Part shown: positions 1-9,567 of the stretch, one piece after another
Layout of the letters: each line of letters starts with the position of its first letter
How positions within the stretch are numbered: the first letter of the stretch is position 1
From: Campanula takesimana
Lineage: Eukaryota > Streptophyta > Magnoliopsida > Asterales > Campanulaceae
DNA: 64,000 bases
Assembly: GCA_026119855.1 (NCBI GenBank)
Contig: JAOWBW010000425.1
Coordinates: forward strand, 992,001-1,056,000
Direction of reading: 5' to 3'
The notes under the pieces: generated by a model
Databases searched by the model: none
Told to the model about the DNA's origin: nothing
What the model saw: only the letters and a program-made list of their open reading frames with translations
Position numbers and translations under genes: made by a program

Positions 1-168
1 CACATAGACATTAGACATCATTTTATTAGAGATCTCGTTGAACAAAAAATCATTACTTTGGAACATGTAAGTACAACGGATCAACTTGCTGATATCTTTA
101 CTAAAGCGTTGGATTTCGAGAGATTTTCTTCCCTTAAGAAGTCTCTCGGATTATGTGTTACCAGTTGA
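1..168 (+). CDS. Ty1/copia polyprotein, C-terminal end (RNase H), partial
   Basis: The first frame is open from base 1 to the TGA at 166-168 and encodes 55 residues starting HIDIRHHFIRDLVE and containing QLADIFTKALDFERF. This is the conserved C-terminal end of Ty1/copia RNase H (family pattern HIxIRxHFIRD ... QLADIFTKxL). Only the 3' end of pol lies in the window; gag, protease, integrase and RT would be to the left. RNase H degrades the RNA strand during reverse transcription. The extra ORF, polypurine series and LTR that follow place it with the Sirevirus (SIRE/Maximus) group. No disruption is visible in the part present. Confidence 0.88.
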   Translation, partial: HIDIRHHFIRDLVEQKIITLEHVSTTDQLADIFTKALDFERFSSLKKSLGLCVTS

Positions 169-1240
169 CTGCACCACTGTGCGGACAACTGTCTGTATTT
201 CTGTATAATGGTATAATACAGTTAACACAAAAAAAAAAAAAAAAAAATGCATTCATTCTAGCACGATTGTCTCTTGTGATCACTTGTTCTTCTTCTAGTT
301 CTTTGACTCTGTGTTCCGACCCTTAAATGTGAGACCCTTCTTAGCGTGACAATAAAAATTGTCATGTTAATTCCTGCGTGCTGTTTATCATGGAGTGGGC
401 ATTTAATTTTGTTGCGGGGAAAACAAGCTGCCTCCAATCTTTGAAGTTACTACCCATTTAAGCAAAAAGCTGAAGTGTTTCAATACATAACTTGGGAATC
501 AGTGTAACACTGTATTGTGAGAGTGAATAGCTCCTCCCCGCAGCTAATTCTTAATCATAAGCCTTAAAATGGGAATGTTCTAGAGGCTACATGATTGAAG
601 GTGAATCTCATTGAATTTTTGTGTGTTGGAACCGAGTCAAGAACTGAGTTGATCATACTTTGTCACGCCCAAATTGAGACAATCTTCACTTGTGTGTTTA
701 GGCATATTTTCCTTAAGTTTTTTTTCTCTCTTTTGTATTTATATCAGCAAATTGAACTGTTTTCCTTCTTGGTACAGATTTAGTGATTTCATGTGTTCAT
801 CGATAATCCAATAACGTGATGTTCAAGTTTCATGCAGGGAGTGATTTTTTTTTCGTGTGGAATGAAGGATTCTGTGGTATTATGGCAAGTTTTATTTTGA
901 GTAACTGAGATTTTTCACAATGTTTATCAAGATCTCTCTTGAGGAATCACAATCCCAGTCTTATTTGGATTTTTTAAGGGTGTCCAGCACTAAAAAAGGA
1001 GCCACAAATCTTTTTCTCCCTCATTCAGTGCACCGGGTTGCGTCTGAGTTCTTTCCCTCCTGGATATCTCTCTTGTCTTGTCAACTGTAAGGTCACACCT
1101 CCCTCCTCATAAGTACCGTCAACCACTTCCTTCCCTCCTCATCAGAAATTTCTTCTCATTATTCTTCTTTCTCTCTAAAATTTTCTGTTCAAAGTTCATT
1201 ACATCGGGTTTGTGTTTACAATTTGTGCAGAAAAATCTCC
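169..1240 (+). other. Spacer between pol and the extra ORF of the Sirevirus element
   Basis: Non-coding, T-rich stretch of about 1.07 kb after the pol stop. It contains an A-run near 230-247. It ends with a pyrimidine/T-rich tract and TTTGTGCAG at 1222-1230, ten bases before an ATG in good context (CCATGG, 1241). This looks like a 3' splice site, which would let the downstream ORF be translated from a spliced subgenomic RNA. The donor would lie further 5', outside the window or in pol. The short ORFs here (595-783, 1078-1455) have no recognisable similarity and are not called. Confidence 0.55.
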
Positions 1241-3256
1241 ATGGCAGCTTCGTCTTCACCAGCTCCGGCGCTCACCTCTTGTGTCGCCAGTGTCGCCGAT
1301 TTAATCAATGTCCCACAATCCGATTTGGCGGTCGATCCTCGATTTCTAGGGTTGCCGGAGCATGCAATCGACGTCGACAACTCTCTCCAGGTCTCAGCCT
1401 TGTCCAAAGCTCGCAAAGTCATGGCTCCCGGGTCTCGCCGTTCCGACCGTCTTGAAAAATTGGGAACAGGGGCCTCTTCTGGGTCTTTCAAACCCAATGA
1501 AGTTCGTGCCACCATGGATGCCGAGGCAAGAAAGGCGAAATCATCAGTCAAAAGTAGTTCCCGTCGACGGTTGATGTTAGCAGAATCAGAGGAAGAAGAC
1601 CCTCCGTCTTCTCCGGCGCCGGCAACCAATGCCGACGATTTTGATGAAGATGTGCCGGTGATGACTCTATTCCGGGCAACAAGGGCGAGAAAAGGTACTC
1701 CATTCAAAAATCCACCTCTGTCTACATCATCTCCGATAATTCCTAGGGTGCAAACCCGAAGTGCTAAAAGGAAGGTTCTGGAAACTTCCATGCAAGAAGA
1801 GGGGTCCACATCTCAGCATGACGATTCTAGTGACAAAGATGTTGAGGTTGACTCTGAGGAAACCCCATCCGAGCAAGAGGGCCCACGCCGTGTTAGTCAA
1901 TATGCGTCTTCAGGAGTCAAGGCTTCTGACAGGTCAACTGTGGGGACAACTGTAGGTTCATCCCTGCCTACAGTTGGTCAGTCAAAGGGTTCGGCTGGAA
2001 AAGCCAAACGGGTACGTAAATCCTCTTCTTTCATTCCCAGTGTCCCCTTTAATCTAGACCTTCCCCATGATCCAAAGTTTTATTATCCTTCTTCTGCTGA
2101 GCGGTTTGCAAAATATTTTAAAAGAAAATTTTCTGTTGAAAGGGTAAAGGATGATCGTAGTTTTGGGAAGTTGTTTTTGATTGATTTTCTGAGTGAAAGA
2201 AAACTGGTCAAATCTTTATCGTTTGCTAAAGCCTTCTCTCGTCAAGTGGTGACTGAGTTTTATGCCAATCTCTCACGCGATGTGGCTCTGTCAGAATCAC
2301 CAAATTTCCATCGCACTTTTATTAGGGATAGGGTAATAGAGTTCTCACCTCAGTCAATCAATGCTTTTCTTGAAACCCCAACCACTCCTCTCTCTGATAT
2401 TCTGAATGACCTGGATAAGGCTGTTAGGACCATTACTGGTCATTCTGTGTTATCTTGGCCATCTGATCTTAGGTCCACTTCTCTTTCCCGCCGTTTCAAT
2501 TGTCTTCACCACATCATGGTCACCAACTGGAAACCCTCATCCCAACCTTCTATTGTGACTAAAGAGCAGGCTCTCCTTCTGTATCAAATTGGGGTAAATA
2601 AGTTTAATCTGGGTTCTGAAATTTTTGAGACTATTGTGAGTTATTCTGAAACTCCTGATTCTCCATACCGTCTTCCTCATCCCTGCTTGATTTCAGCCCT
2701 ATTGGGTGTTCATGGGATTTCTGCTAATCCAGATGACGATTTCATCTCTCTTCCTCCTAAAATTGTCCAACCCAAAACCATGTTTGCTCCAAATCGTTTC
2801 AATGACTGGCCTATGCCAGTTGACACTCCTGTTGACAGGACATCTGCCAGTGCATCTGTTCCTCCAGTTCAGCCATCAGTTCATCCATCAGATTCCTCCC
2901 AAGCTATTCTGCAGGCTCAAATTGATTCAGTAAGTGATCAAATTACTGCACACAAGGCAGATATATTAGCCAAACAGATTATTGTTTCTGGATTGGAACA
3001 CACTCTCATTGAGCTTCGCAGAGCATTGCATGGTTCTAAACAAAAAGGGGGAGAAAGCTTGCATGAAGGGGGAGCAGCAGCTGGTACAAATGCAGGGGGA
3101 GAGAATGCAAATGCAGGGAGAGAAAATGCAGGTGCTATGATTGTTGCTGGTCCAAGTGGGACTCAAGATGATGATTTAGAATTTTCTTTCGAAAGGGACA
3201 TAGCCACTACAGTTGAAGATGAAGTTCTTGGAGAAGACCTATATTCTGGACTTTAA
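1241..3256 (+). CDS. Sirevirus extra ORF with plant-transposon-protein-like domain
   Basis: Open for 671 codons from the ATG at 1241; the frame extends six codons further upstream but without an ATG. It lies between pol and the 3' LTR, where SIRE1-type elements carry an 'env-like' ORF. Residues about 1-270 are low-complexity, Ser/Lys/Glu-rich with basic clusters (GKAKRVRKSSS). About 275-530 is globular and contains VVTEFYANLS and RVIEFSPQSINAFLETP, motifs I associate with the 'putative plant transposon protein' family. About 565-600 is a likely coiled coil. The C-terminus is Gly/Asn-rich and encoded by polypurine repeats. I see no hydrophobic membrane segment and no signal peptide, so an envelope role is not supported. 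Function unknown. The frame is intact, suggesting a relatively young copy. Confidence 0.72.
   Translation: MAASSSPAPALTSCVASVADLINVPQSDLAVDPRFLGLPEHAIDVDNSLQVSALSKARKVMAPGSRRSDRLEKLGTGASSGSFKPNEVRATMDAEARKAKSSVKSSSRRRLMLAESEEEDPPSSPAPATNADDFDEDVPVMTLFRATRARKGTPFKNPPLSTSSPIIPRVQTRSAKRKVLETSMQEEGSTSQHDDSSDKDVEVDSEETPSEQEGPRRVSQYASSGVKASDRSTVGTTVGSSLPTVGQSKGSAGKAKRVRKSSSFIPSVPFNLDLPHDPKFYYPSSAERFAKYFKRKFSVERVKDDRSFGKLFLIDFLSERKLVKSLSFAKAFSRQVVTEFYANLSRDVALSESPNFHRTFIRDRVIEFSPQSINAFLETPTTPLSDILNDLDKAVRTITGHSVLSWPSDLRSTSLSRRFNCLHHIMVTNWKPSSQPSIVTKEQALLLYQIGVNKFNLGSEIFETIVSYSETPDSPYRLPHPCLISALLGVHGISANPDDDFISLPPKIVQPKTMFAPNRFNDWPMPVDTPVDRTSASASVPPVQPSVHPSDSSQAILQAQIDSVSDQITAHKADILAKQIIVSGLEHTLIELRRALHGSKQKGGESLHEGGAAAGTNAGGENANAGRENAGAMIVAGPSGTQDDDLEFSFERDIATTVEDEVLGEDLYSGL
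3042..3125 (+). repeat. Repeated internal polypurine motifs (GGGGGAG)
   Basis: Three exact GGGGGAG motifs (3047-3053, 3068-3074, 3095-3101) and one GGGAG (3116-3120) lie in the last part of the extra ORF, the later ones preceded by AATGCA. They match the core of the true polypurine tract before the LTR (3401-3413). Multiple polypurine motifs upstream of the 3' LTR are a described Sirevirus hallmark. Here they are inside coding sequence and give the Gly-rich C-terminus. Confidence 0.6.
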
Positions 3257-3400
3257 AGTTTATTTTTCTTTATTTTTTTTTTATTTTTATTGGTTTGGTT
3301 TGTAAAAACTTTGACAGTTTTTTTTGTTCTAGCTGGTTATAAATTGTTCTTGGGAAATATGTTTTTATTAATTTTTGCAGGTTTTGTTCAGAACCACAAA

Positions 3401-3413
3401 GATAGGGGGAGAT
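3401..3413 (+). promoter_or_regulatory. Polypurine tract (plus-strand primer) of the Sirevirus element
   Basis: GATAGGGGGAGAT sits directly before the TGAAGAG that starts the putative 3' LTR, as expected of the plus-strand primer site of a Ty1/copia element. Confidence 0.75.
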
Positions 3414-4016
3414 TGAAGAGTATGGGCATACTCGTCTTTTTTCTTTAAGTATCTTTGTGATTCTGATTTGTATATATTGTTAGTTAGTGTAAATATTTAG
3501 GTAAGTTTAAGTTTGATTTATTTGACTAACATACTAATACTTATCTTTGGTAAGTGGATATATTTTTAGGTGTTTTATTTTAGGAAGACTCTCATATGGA
3601 AAGAAGGATCTCTTGGAGTGCAAGGGTGCGGCCGAGCATGTATAAATACAAGCCGACTCATTCATTGATGACTACTGATTCTATGCAATACATTGAGTGT
3701 ATTAAGTTCTTGAGAGAGTCTTGTTTTCTTAGAGCTTCTTGTGAAGAAGAACTCTAAGGTGTTGGATGTTTTCATTCGATCTAGAGTTTTAGAACAATTT
3801 GTTCTTTTGATATTTTTGTTTTCTTTCATTCGATTTGTACTCTGCAAATCGCTTTTAATATATGAAAGTTTCCAGCAAGTATTCTTGCTGAAGTTTTAAT
3901 TGTTATTAAGTTCTTTATTTTCCGCTGCAAATCTGATAACTGTTAAGACAACTGTCTGGACAACTGTTAGCACGTTTGAATACACAGTTGTTCACACAGT
4001 TGGTCAATTCCCAGAA
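3414..4016 (+). repeat. 3' LTR of the Sirevirus-type Ty1/copia element (right end approximate)
   Basis: Starts with TG straight after the polypurine tract. It contains a TATA box (TATAAATA, 3641-3648) about 230 bp in, then transcribed-looking sequence. The right end is placed at the CA of CCCAGAACA (about 4016) because Ty1/copia LTRs end in CA. The 5' LTR is outside the window, so neither the end nor the target duplication could be verified. The last 70 bp hold several AACTGT/ACAGTT cores in both orientations. Confidence 0.55.
3641..3648 (+). promoter_or_regulatory. TATA box in the Sirevirus LTR
   Basis: TATAAATA in the LTR, preceded by GC-richer sequence (GGGTGCGGCCGAGC), a plausible core promoter. 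Transcription start would be about 30 bp downstream. Confidence 0.55.
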
Positions 4017-4619
4017 CAGTCCTAGCCGCCTGATTTCTTTCAATATTAATAAAATGTAAGTTAGAGACTTTTTAGATTTTAGCATTATTTATTATAATGG
4101 TTCATCTTATCTTTTCATTTTCTATGATTTCAAGTTCACTTGATACTTTAAACTTACAGAATTCCATCATAATTCAATGGGTTTGAATAATATGTTGTCT
4201 CTTGGAATACATGAAATGTTCAAAGCCATTGAATTATGAAAATTTGAATAATCAAAAACTAAAAAGTCACTTTTTAATGAATTGTTCTTTAATGCATCCA
4301 AACCCTACCTAATCTAATACTATATATATAAGAGTATATGTTTACCTAGTCTAATACTCTATATATAAGAGTACATATTCTATTAGATATGAATCTCTTC
4401 TTATCTTCTTATAGAATCACTAAATTACCTACTATCATATCTATGGACATTACCTATTATTTTTACCTAGGTAGGAGAATGCCAAAAGCCTCCATGATTC
4501 CTAAAGTCATATTACATGGCATTCTCTAAATCAAGATAAACCCATTTTTGGCTTACGTGTCATTCCCAAAGTAAGTTTCACCAACTTTAAAATACTATAG
4601 TATAGATTTATGTTTTGTA
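4017..4619. other. AT-rich intergenic stretch
   Basis: No coding sequence seen. The only structure is a short imperfect direct duplication around 4310-4375 (CTAATACT followed by a TATATATAAGAG-like run, twice). Confidence 0.6.
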
Positions 4620-4905
4620 CTCCTTCCGTCCTAGAAAGATATTCCCTCTTTTTTCGTTGTTACTACGAAGTAACTTTGAACAATTATAAAGGCTACTTAT
4701 GATTATGTTAATGTGAATCTAAAAATTGGTATTAATAGTATTTATAATGGTGTATCAATAACAATTTCAAAAATTTCATTATAATACTTAAAAGTAGCGT
4801 TAATTACTGCTCAAAATGTATTCATAATAACCATAAAAATATGGAGACTATCATTATTCTGTGGGACACAAGAAGTATTATTATTATTTTTTTGAACGAA
4901 GGGAG
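4620..4905. mobile_element. Stowaway-like MITE
   Basis: 286 bp, left end CTCCTTCCGTCCT, right end GAACGAAGGGAG, flanked by TA (4618-4619 and 4906-4907). The arms are partly complementary: TTGTTACTACGAA near the left, and the reverse complement of ATTATGAATACATT near the right. Same subfamily as 21070-21312 and 55073-55324. Non-coding. Confidence 0.8.
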
Positions 4906-4975
4906 TATTATTCATCAATCACTAACTACAATAACGAAGAAGAACTTTATTTGTATACAAAGCTAACCTATTTGT

Positions 4976-5770
4976 TAGGGGTGTAAGTGGTTCGGTTCAA
5001 ACCGCGGTTTGATACTGAATCGAACCAAACCATGCAGTTTTGTTTGGTTTTCAAACACTAATGGTTCGGTTCAGTCTCAAATATTGGCAAATCATATGGT
5101 TCGGTTTGGTTTGTGGTTTGACCTTCCCAGACCAAACCAAACTGAACCACGATTTGAGACCGCAAGACCGAACCACCAAGCCGAACCGCCAAACCAAACC
5201 AAACCACATTACATAAACTAATCCTAACCCCAGTTTCACATCTTATTTAATATTTTTGTATATTTATTAAACTTTATTATTAGAGCATTACATAGACTAG
5301 TCCTAACTCCCATTTTGTATTTTATTTAATATTAATTTCATCGTTTGTTATCTTCATTGCGATTTGCGATACATATATTACCGATTTCTCTCGATCTATA
5401 TTATAAATTGTTTTTTTTTTCTTTCGGCCTCTCTCTTCGTCTAGTCTCTCTCTTCATCCGACTTTCCTCTTCAAGATCCACATCTTTCACACTTCCTCCG
5501 TGATCACGGAAAATTAAAACAAATGCAATAATGAGTTGCGGTTTGAATCGTGGTTTGAACCGTAGTCTAAACTATGGTTTGAACCGCGGTTTGAACCACG
5601 TAATTAAACCGTGGTTTGAACCAAACAGAACCAAACCATAGCAGTTTGGTTTGGTTCAGTTTGAAATTTTTCATTGTTCGGTTCAGTTTGAAATTTTCAC
5701 AAACCGATGACTAGTGGTTTGGTCCGTAAATACCCCAAAACTGAACCAAACCGAACCATTTACACCCCTA
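4976..5770. mobile_element. Non-autonomous hAT-like transposon, 795 bp
   Basis: Terminal inverted repeats TAGGGGTGTA(A/G)... / ...TACACCCCTA, flanked by the perfect 8-bp duplication CTATTTGT (4968-4975 and 5771-5778). An 8-bp duplication is diagnostic of hAT elements. Both subterminal regions are dense in GGTTCGGTT / AACCGAACC-type motifs, probably transposase-binding repeats. A pyrimidine-rich segment (about 5425-5500) lies in the middle. No transposase ORF; the short ORFs across the repeats are low complexity. Confidence 0.88.
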
Positions 5771-6017
5771 CTATTTGTCACCACTACTCCTACCAATGAA
5801 ATAAAGACGGTTGTACAATTTGTTACTGATCAGTTACAACAATAACTCCTATTTACACTTAAGACCCTCAACAATTCTCCGTTAGCTCCATTTGTCTTGA
5901 CTTTGTAACTGAACTGCTTATCGTATTTTAACACTGCATGATTTGACTTTAGTAGACTTGTCTTCATATCAACAAAGCGTGTGTTGAGGTGAACTTGTAT
6001 TACTGTCAATACTCAAT

Positions 6018-6065
6018 ACCAAACCCACACCCCCCCCCCCCCCCAAAAAAAAAAAAAAAAAAAAA
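6018..6065. repeat. Poly-C / poly-A homopolymer run
   Basis: A C-run followed directly by an A-run; low complexity, at the polypurine/LTR position of the antisense copia remnant. Confidence 0.85.
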
Positions 6066-6188
6066 GTTTAAGGGTTAAAAAGTTATAAAACCCTTAACTT
6101 GTGTAGGAACATCGAAGAATTTTACCAAGAGATTTAGTAAACTAATCAGCTAATTATTTTTTAGAATGAACAAAAGTGTAATGAATCA

Positions 6189-6193
6189 AACCT
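6189..6193. repeat. Left 5-bp target duplication of the gypsy element
   Basis: AACCT here is repeated at 17365-17369, straight after the 3' LTR. This proves the element boundaries and a simple insertion event. Confidence 0.9.
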
Positions 6194-7401
6194 TGTAATA
6201 ACCGGAATATTTATTTAATTAATTATATTTTTTTCGGTTTTTGTTAAACTAATTAAATGATAATTAGAATTTTAAAGTAACTTAAAGAAGTGGGCCCAAG
6301 GAATTTAGATTGGCCCAAGATTTGTATTAGTAAACCCAACCCAATTAGGAATCAACCCAAGGTATAAATTAATGAGTTAGTCAACTTAGGAAATTCATTA
6401 TTATCACAAACTCAAAAAAAAAAAAAAAAAGAAAAAAAAAACAAAACCCTAGTTCTAAGAGTAGCCGCCGGCCGAGCATAAGGAGGGGGAAGAAGGGATT
6501 TTCCGGCCATTGTTTTGGAGATACAATCCGATCATTCTCAAGGTAATGCTAAATCCTACTCTCCAAAATTTATTTTATTGATTTTGGATTATTAAAACTT
6601 AATCTACGCATGATTTAAGAATATGAACATTAGGGTTTTGCATGCTAGTGAATTATGATAAAACTTTAAAGGATTTTGGAGTTGATCTAAATAGTATGAA
6701 AAATAAAATATAGTAATCTTGATACTAGTTATTTTAAGATTGATTTTATAATCTTGAATTAAAGTGATTTATATTATGCGATGTTTGGGAATTGAACATA
6801 TAAATCATTGATGTTGAATTGGGTTTATCAAAAGAAGAAAAAAATATGGATTTCCCCCAAGAACTAGTTTCGGCCGAATGGCCTAGATCATTGAAATTTA
6901 TTTTGTTGATTTAAATGATCTTCGTTAAGTGTATGGTGAATAATATTGATGTTTGGGAATTTAGAAAAATTTAAAGAACTAGAAAATTGATCAAATCAAT
7001 GGATTATAGATCATGTATGTCTCGGCAATAGAGGTAAATTATGGGTGTTAAATTCGGTTTGAAGATGTTAAGAATTGGGACGAAAAGTCAGTGTTTCCGT
7101 TAAGTTTCTAACGGAAAGAAAACAAAAATCGTTAAAAGGATTGTTAACAAGTTAGAAAAGTAACTTGAGGAAATAGAATAAACACTTGGAAGACCTTAAA
7201 GTTAAAAAGTTAACAAGAAAGAATAAGATTAGAAATTCCAGTTAGTTTCCTAACAGAAAAGGACTAAACTGAAAAGAATTAAAGTTAGAAGGAATAAAAA
7301 GGAAACCTTTGAAGTTAGAGGGGCCTAAGTGATTAAGAAGAGAAACTTAGGGGACCTTATGAACAAAACCAAAAATCCAAGGACCTTTCAGTAATTAAAA
7401 G

Positions 7402-7634
7402 AAAGTTGAAGGACTAATCTGCAATTAATCCAAAGTAGAAGGACTAAATTGCAATTGAATTAAAGTTGAAGGACTAACTTACAATTAATCCAAGGTTGAA
7501 GGACTAAATTGCAATTAACCCAAAGTTGAAGGACCAATTTGCAATTAACCCAAAGTTGAGGGACCAAATTGTAATTAACCCAAAGTTAAAGGACTTAATT
7601 GCAATTATATCAAAGTTAAAGGACTGACTAGTAA
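7402..7634 (+). repeat. 30-bp tandem repeat inside the 5' LTR
   Basis: About eight units of 30 bp, typified by AAAGTTGAAGGACTAAATTG followed by CAATTAACCC, with point differences between units. The same array is in the 3' LTR (15929-16161). Confidence 0.85.
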
Positions 7635-8526
7635 ATCAAAGTCAGAAACTTAAACGTAAAGAAAGAAGTAACGAAGTAAAGAAGTTAAACTGCATCTCTC
7701 AGTTAACTAAGAAGAAATAGTTAACAATGTAGAGAGTACTAAAGTAAATTACTCCGTGCCTTGTAGATTGCACAGAGAGGAGATTGCGAGGAAAAGCAAT
7801 TCAGGTAAGGGATTACGTTCCTTACAGTATTTGAACTCCTGTTTATTGGAATTCGGTAATTCTTTCTAAAGACAGCTATCAGTATGGCATGATAGTATTT
7901 GAATGAACTCTGCGTTATTAAACGTTCCTTGAAATAATCTATACTTAGTGATGTCCCCATCGATCTACTAAGTATCGAAGTTTGAAACTTGTATCACATA
8001 CTTGTACCATGGTATGTTCTAATTTTAACTTGTAAGTTAACTACTTACTCGTTAAGGCATCCAATGTCCAGTTAGAAAAGACATTGACGGACAGTCCAGT
8101 TAGAAAAGACTCGTCCTTAAACTAGGGATTGCATGAGTGATCACATGCCTTCTCTCAGGAATTGTCTGATTACAAGGATGATTCTAGACCCCGAGCATAT
8201 GTGTGTGGATACCATATATGTTTCGACCCACACTATTGGCTGAAGAAGCTAGGTGTACAAATTGTACCTTTGGCATTGAGGTTATAATGTACGTTACCAA
8301 GGAATTGACGGAAACTTGAATGAATCCCTTTGGATTGTAGTGCCATAATCCTTTGAAAGTGAAATCTTAAAAGTAATAAGACTGTATTGTTCTGCAGCCT
8401 TGAATCCAAAAGTAACTGAACCTATCTTTGAAAAGTTATTCTAAGTATTCGTTCTGGTCGTCTCTCCTTAGTAACCGGAGAGGCCACGTATGAACTTACT
8501 GAGCATTCGTTCGCTCATCCCTTCTC

Positions 8527-8533
8527 TATAAAT
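8527..8533 (+). promoter_or_regulatory. Probable TATA box of the gypsy LTR
   Basis: TATAAAT within CTTCTCTATAAATTTTG, about 300 bp before the LTR end. The position fits a core promoter but is not verified. Confidence 0.4.
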
Positions 8534-8839
8534 TTTGTTTTCAGGATTTAAGTAGAAGGACAGGACAAGGAAAGTAGCCGTGGGAAGACGGTGGATTGAA
8601 GATCCTTAATTTAGTAGTTTTAAGTACGCTTATTTATTTGAAGTAAGTTGAAGTACATTGAAGGTTAAGGTTGTTGCCTACCAAGACATGTTTAAGTTAC
8701 GCTTCCGCTATTGTTTTGAATTTATGGTTAATTAAGGGGCTGTTGTGAACCCTAAACTGAAGTATTTATTATTGTTATTTATTGATATTAGATGCCATTA
8801 AATGCTCAAGATACATTAATAAATTCGGGGTGTTACAGT

Positions 8840-8856
8840 TGGTATCAGAGCAATGG
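8840..8856 (+). promoter_or_regulatory. Primer binding site (initiator tRNA-Met)
   Basis: TGGTATCAGAGCAATGG, two bases after the 5' LTR end, complementary to the 3' end of plant initiator tRNA-Met as in most plant gypsy and copia elements. Confidence 0.93.
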
Positions 8857-9111
8857 CTTTAGGTCTTATGGGAGAAAACTAGAAGTTAGGACTAATGGGA
8901 GAACTTAGTACTTGACTTAAATAAGATCTTACTTGAGGAAGTTCAAGTGATAAAGTCTAACTCTAGGAATGATACTAAGAGTGTACATAAAGTATGAATA
9001 TACTTGGGGAAATAGGAATCTCTTCATTGTATGTCTATTTACGTTCTATTAATATGTTATAATGGAATCTTGGGGTTATGTACTAATTAAGTTTACTATT
9101 GGTGTGTGTAG

Positions 9112-9567
9112 GATCATGCCGAGGAGACCCATGAAGTCAGTAAGGTACAGTGCTACTCTAAGGAAGAAATAGAAGCTAAGGAAGAGATTATTAAACAGCT
9201 AACTAAGGAACTCCGCTCAGCTAAAAGAGAGCTTAGGAAGGAGACTCGAGGAGTTGGCAGTCTACAGAATGTCATCAGAGAACGCGATGAGGACATGATG
9301 TATGTGGAAGGAAAGTTAGCAGTACAGCTGAAAAAGGTCCAAAGCCTAGAAAGCCATGTGGTTAGAGCTAACCGCGAATGGAATCGAATCAGTGTACAAC
9401 TGGTGGAGGAGATAGAACAAAACAATGAACTGAAAAAGAAGATAGATGAACAAGAAGCTTATGAGGAAGGGCTTAGGACTTCAGGCTATCAGATTTGGGC
9501 TGAGAAGTTAGAGTTGCAAGAGAAATATGACCAACTTGCAGCAGAACACGCACACTGTGGGAAGTGA
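9112..9567 (+). CDS. Coiled-coil ORF between primer site and gag of the gypsy element
   Basis: A frame open for 151 codons (9112-9564) and closed by TGA at 9565-9567. The first ATG in this frame is at 9295 (90 residues). The product is strongly charged and heptad-like (KEEIIKQLTKELRSAKREL, then VQLVEEIEQNNELKKKIDEQ), a confident coiled coil. The frame opens just after GTGTGTAG (9104-9111), a possible splice acceptor. An ATG at 9116 in another frame starts an 18-codon basic peptide that ends at a TAG (9170-9172) where the long frame runs on, so a one-base frameshift may have detached the original start. No family recognised; role unknown. Confidence 0.5.
   Translation, partial: DHAEETHEVSKVQCYSKEEIEAKEEIIKQLTKELRSAKRELRKETRGVGSLQNVIRERDEDMMYVEGKLAVQLKKVQSLESHVVRANREWNRISVQLVEEIEQNNELKKKIDEQEAYEEGLRTSGYQIWAEKLELQEKYDQLAAEHAHCGK

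Larger units (their letters stand above)
5779..6193 (-). pseudogene. Degenerate Ty1/copia remnant: end of RNase H plus probable 3' LTR
   Basis: On the minus strand, 6193 to about 6100 reads as the end of a Ty1/copia RNase H (LIHYTFVHSK ... FTKSLGK) with in-frame stops where Gln and another residue are expected. It is followed by homopolymer T/G (6018-6065) and then LTR-like sequence (about 5779-6015). It joins in sense with 17365-17745 across the gypsy insertion, so one old antisense copia copy was split. Its far end is cut by the hAT-like element at 4976-5770. Confidence 0.65.
6194..8837 (+). repeat. 5' LTR of the gypsy element (2644 bp)
   Basis: Matches 14722-17364 along its whole length. 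It carries a 30-bp tandem array (7402-7634) and a TATA-like TATAAAT at 8527-8533 about 310 bp before the LTR end, where U3/R would meet. An ORF of 73 codons on the minus strand (7739-7960, repeated in the other LTR) has no recognisable function and is not called. Confidence 0.95.

Noticed and set aside
1216..1809. Minus-strand 197-codon ORF opposite the Sirevirus ORF
   Set aside because: Shadow of the well-supported plus-strand frame; no recognisable protein.
5009..5239. Overlapping ORFs on both strands in the hAT-like element
   Set aside because: They translate the GGTTCGGTT/AACCGAACC repeats only; low complexity.
7739..7960. 73-codon minus-strand ORF present in both gypsy LTRs
   Set aside because: Identical because the LTRs are identical; no motif, and antisense to the LTR transcript.
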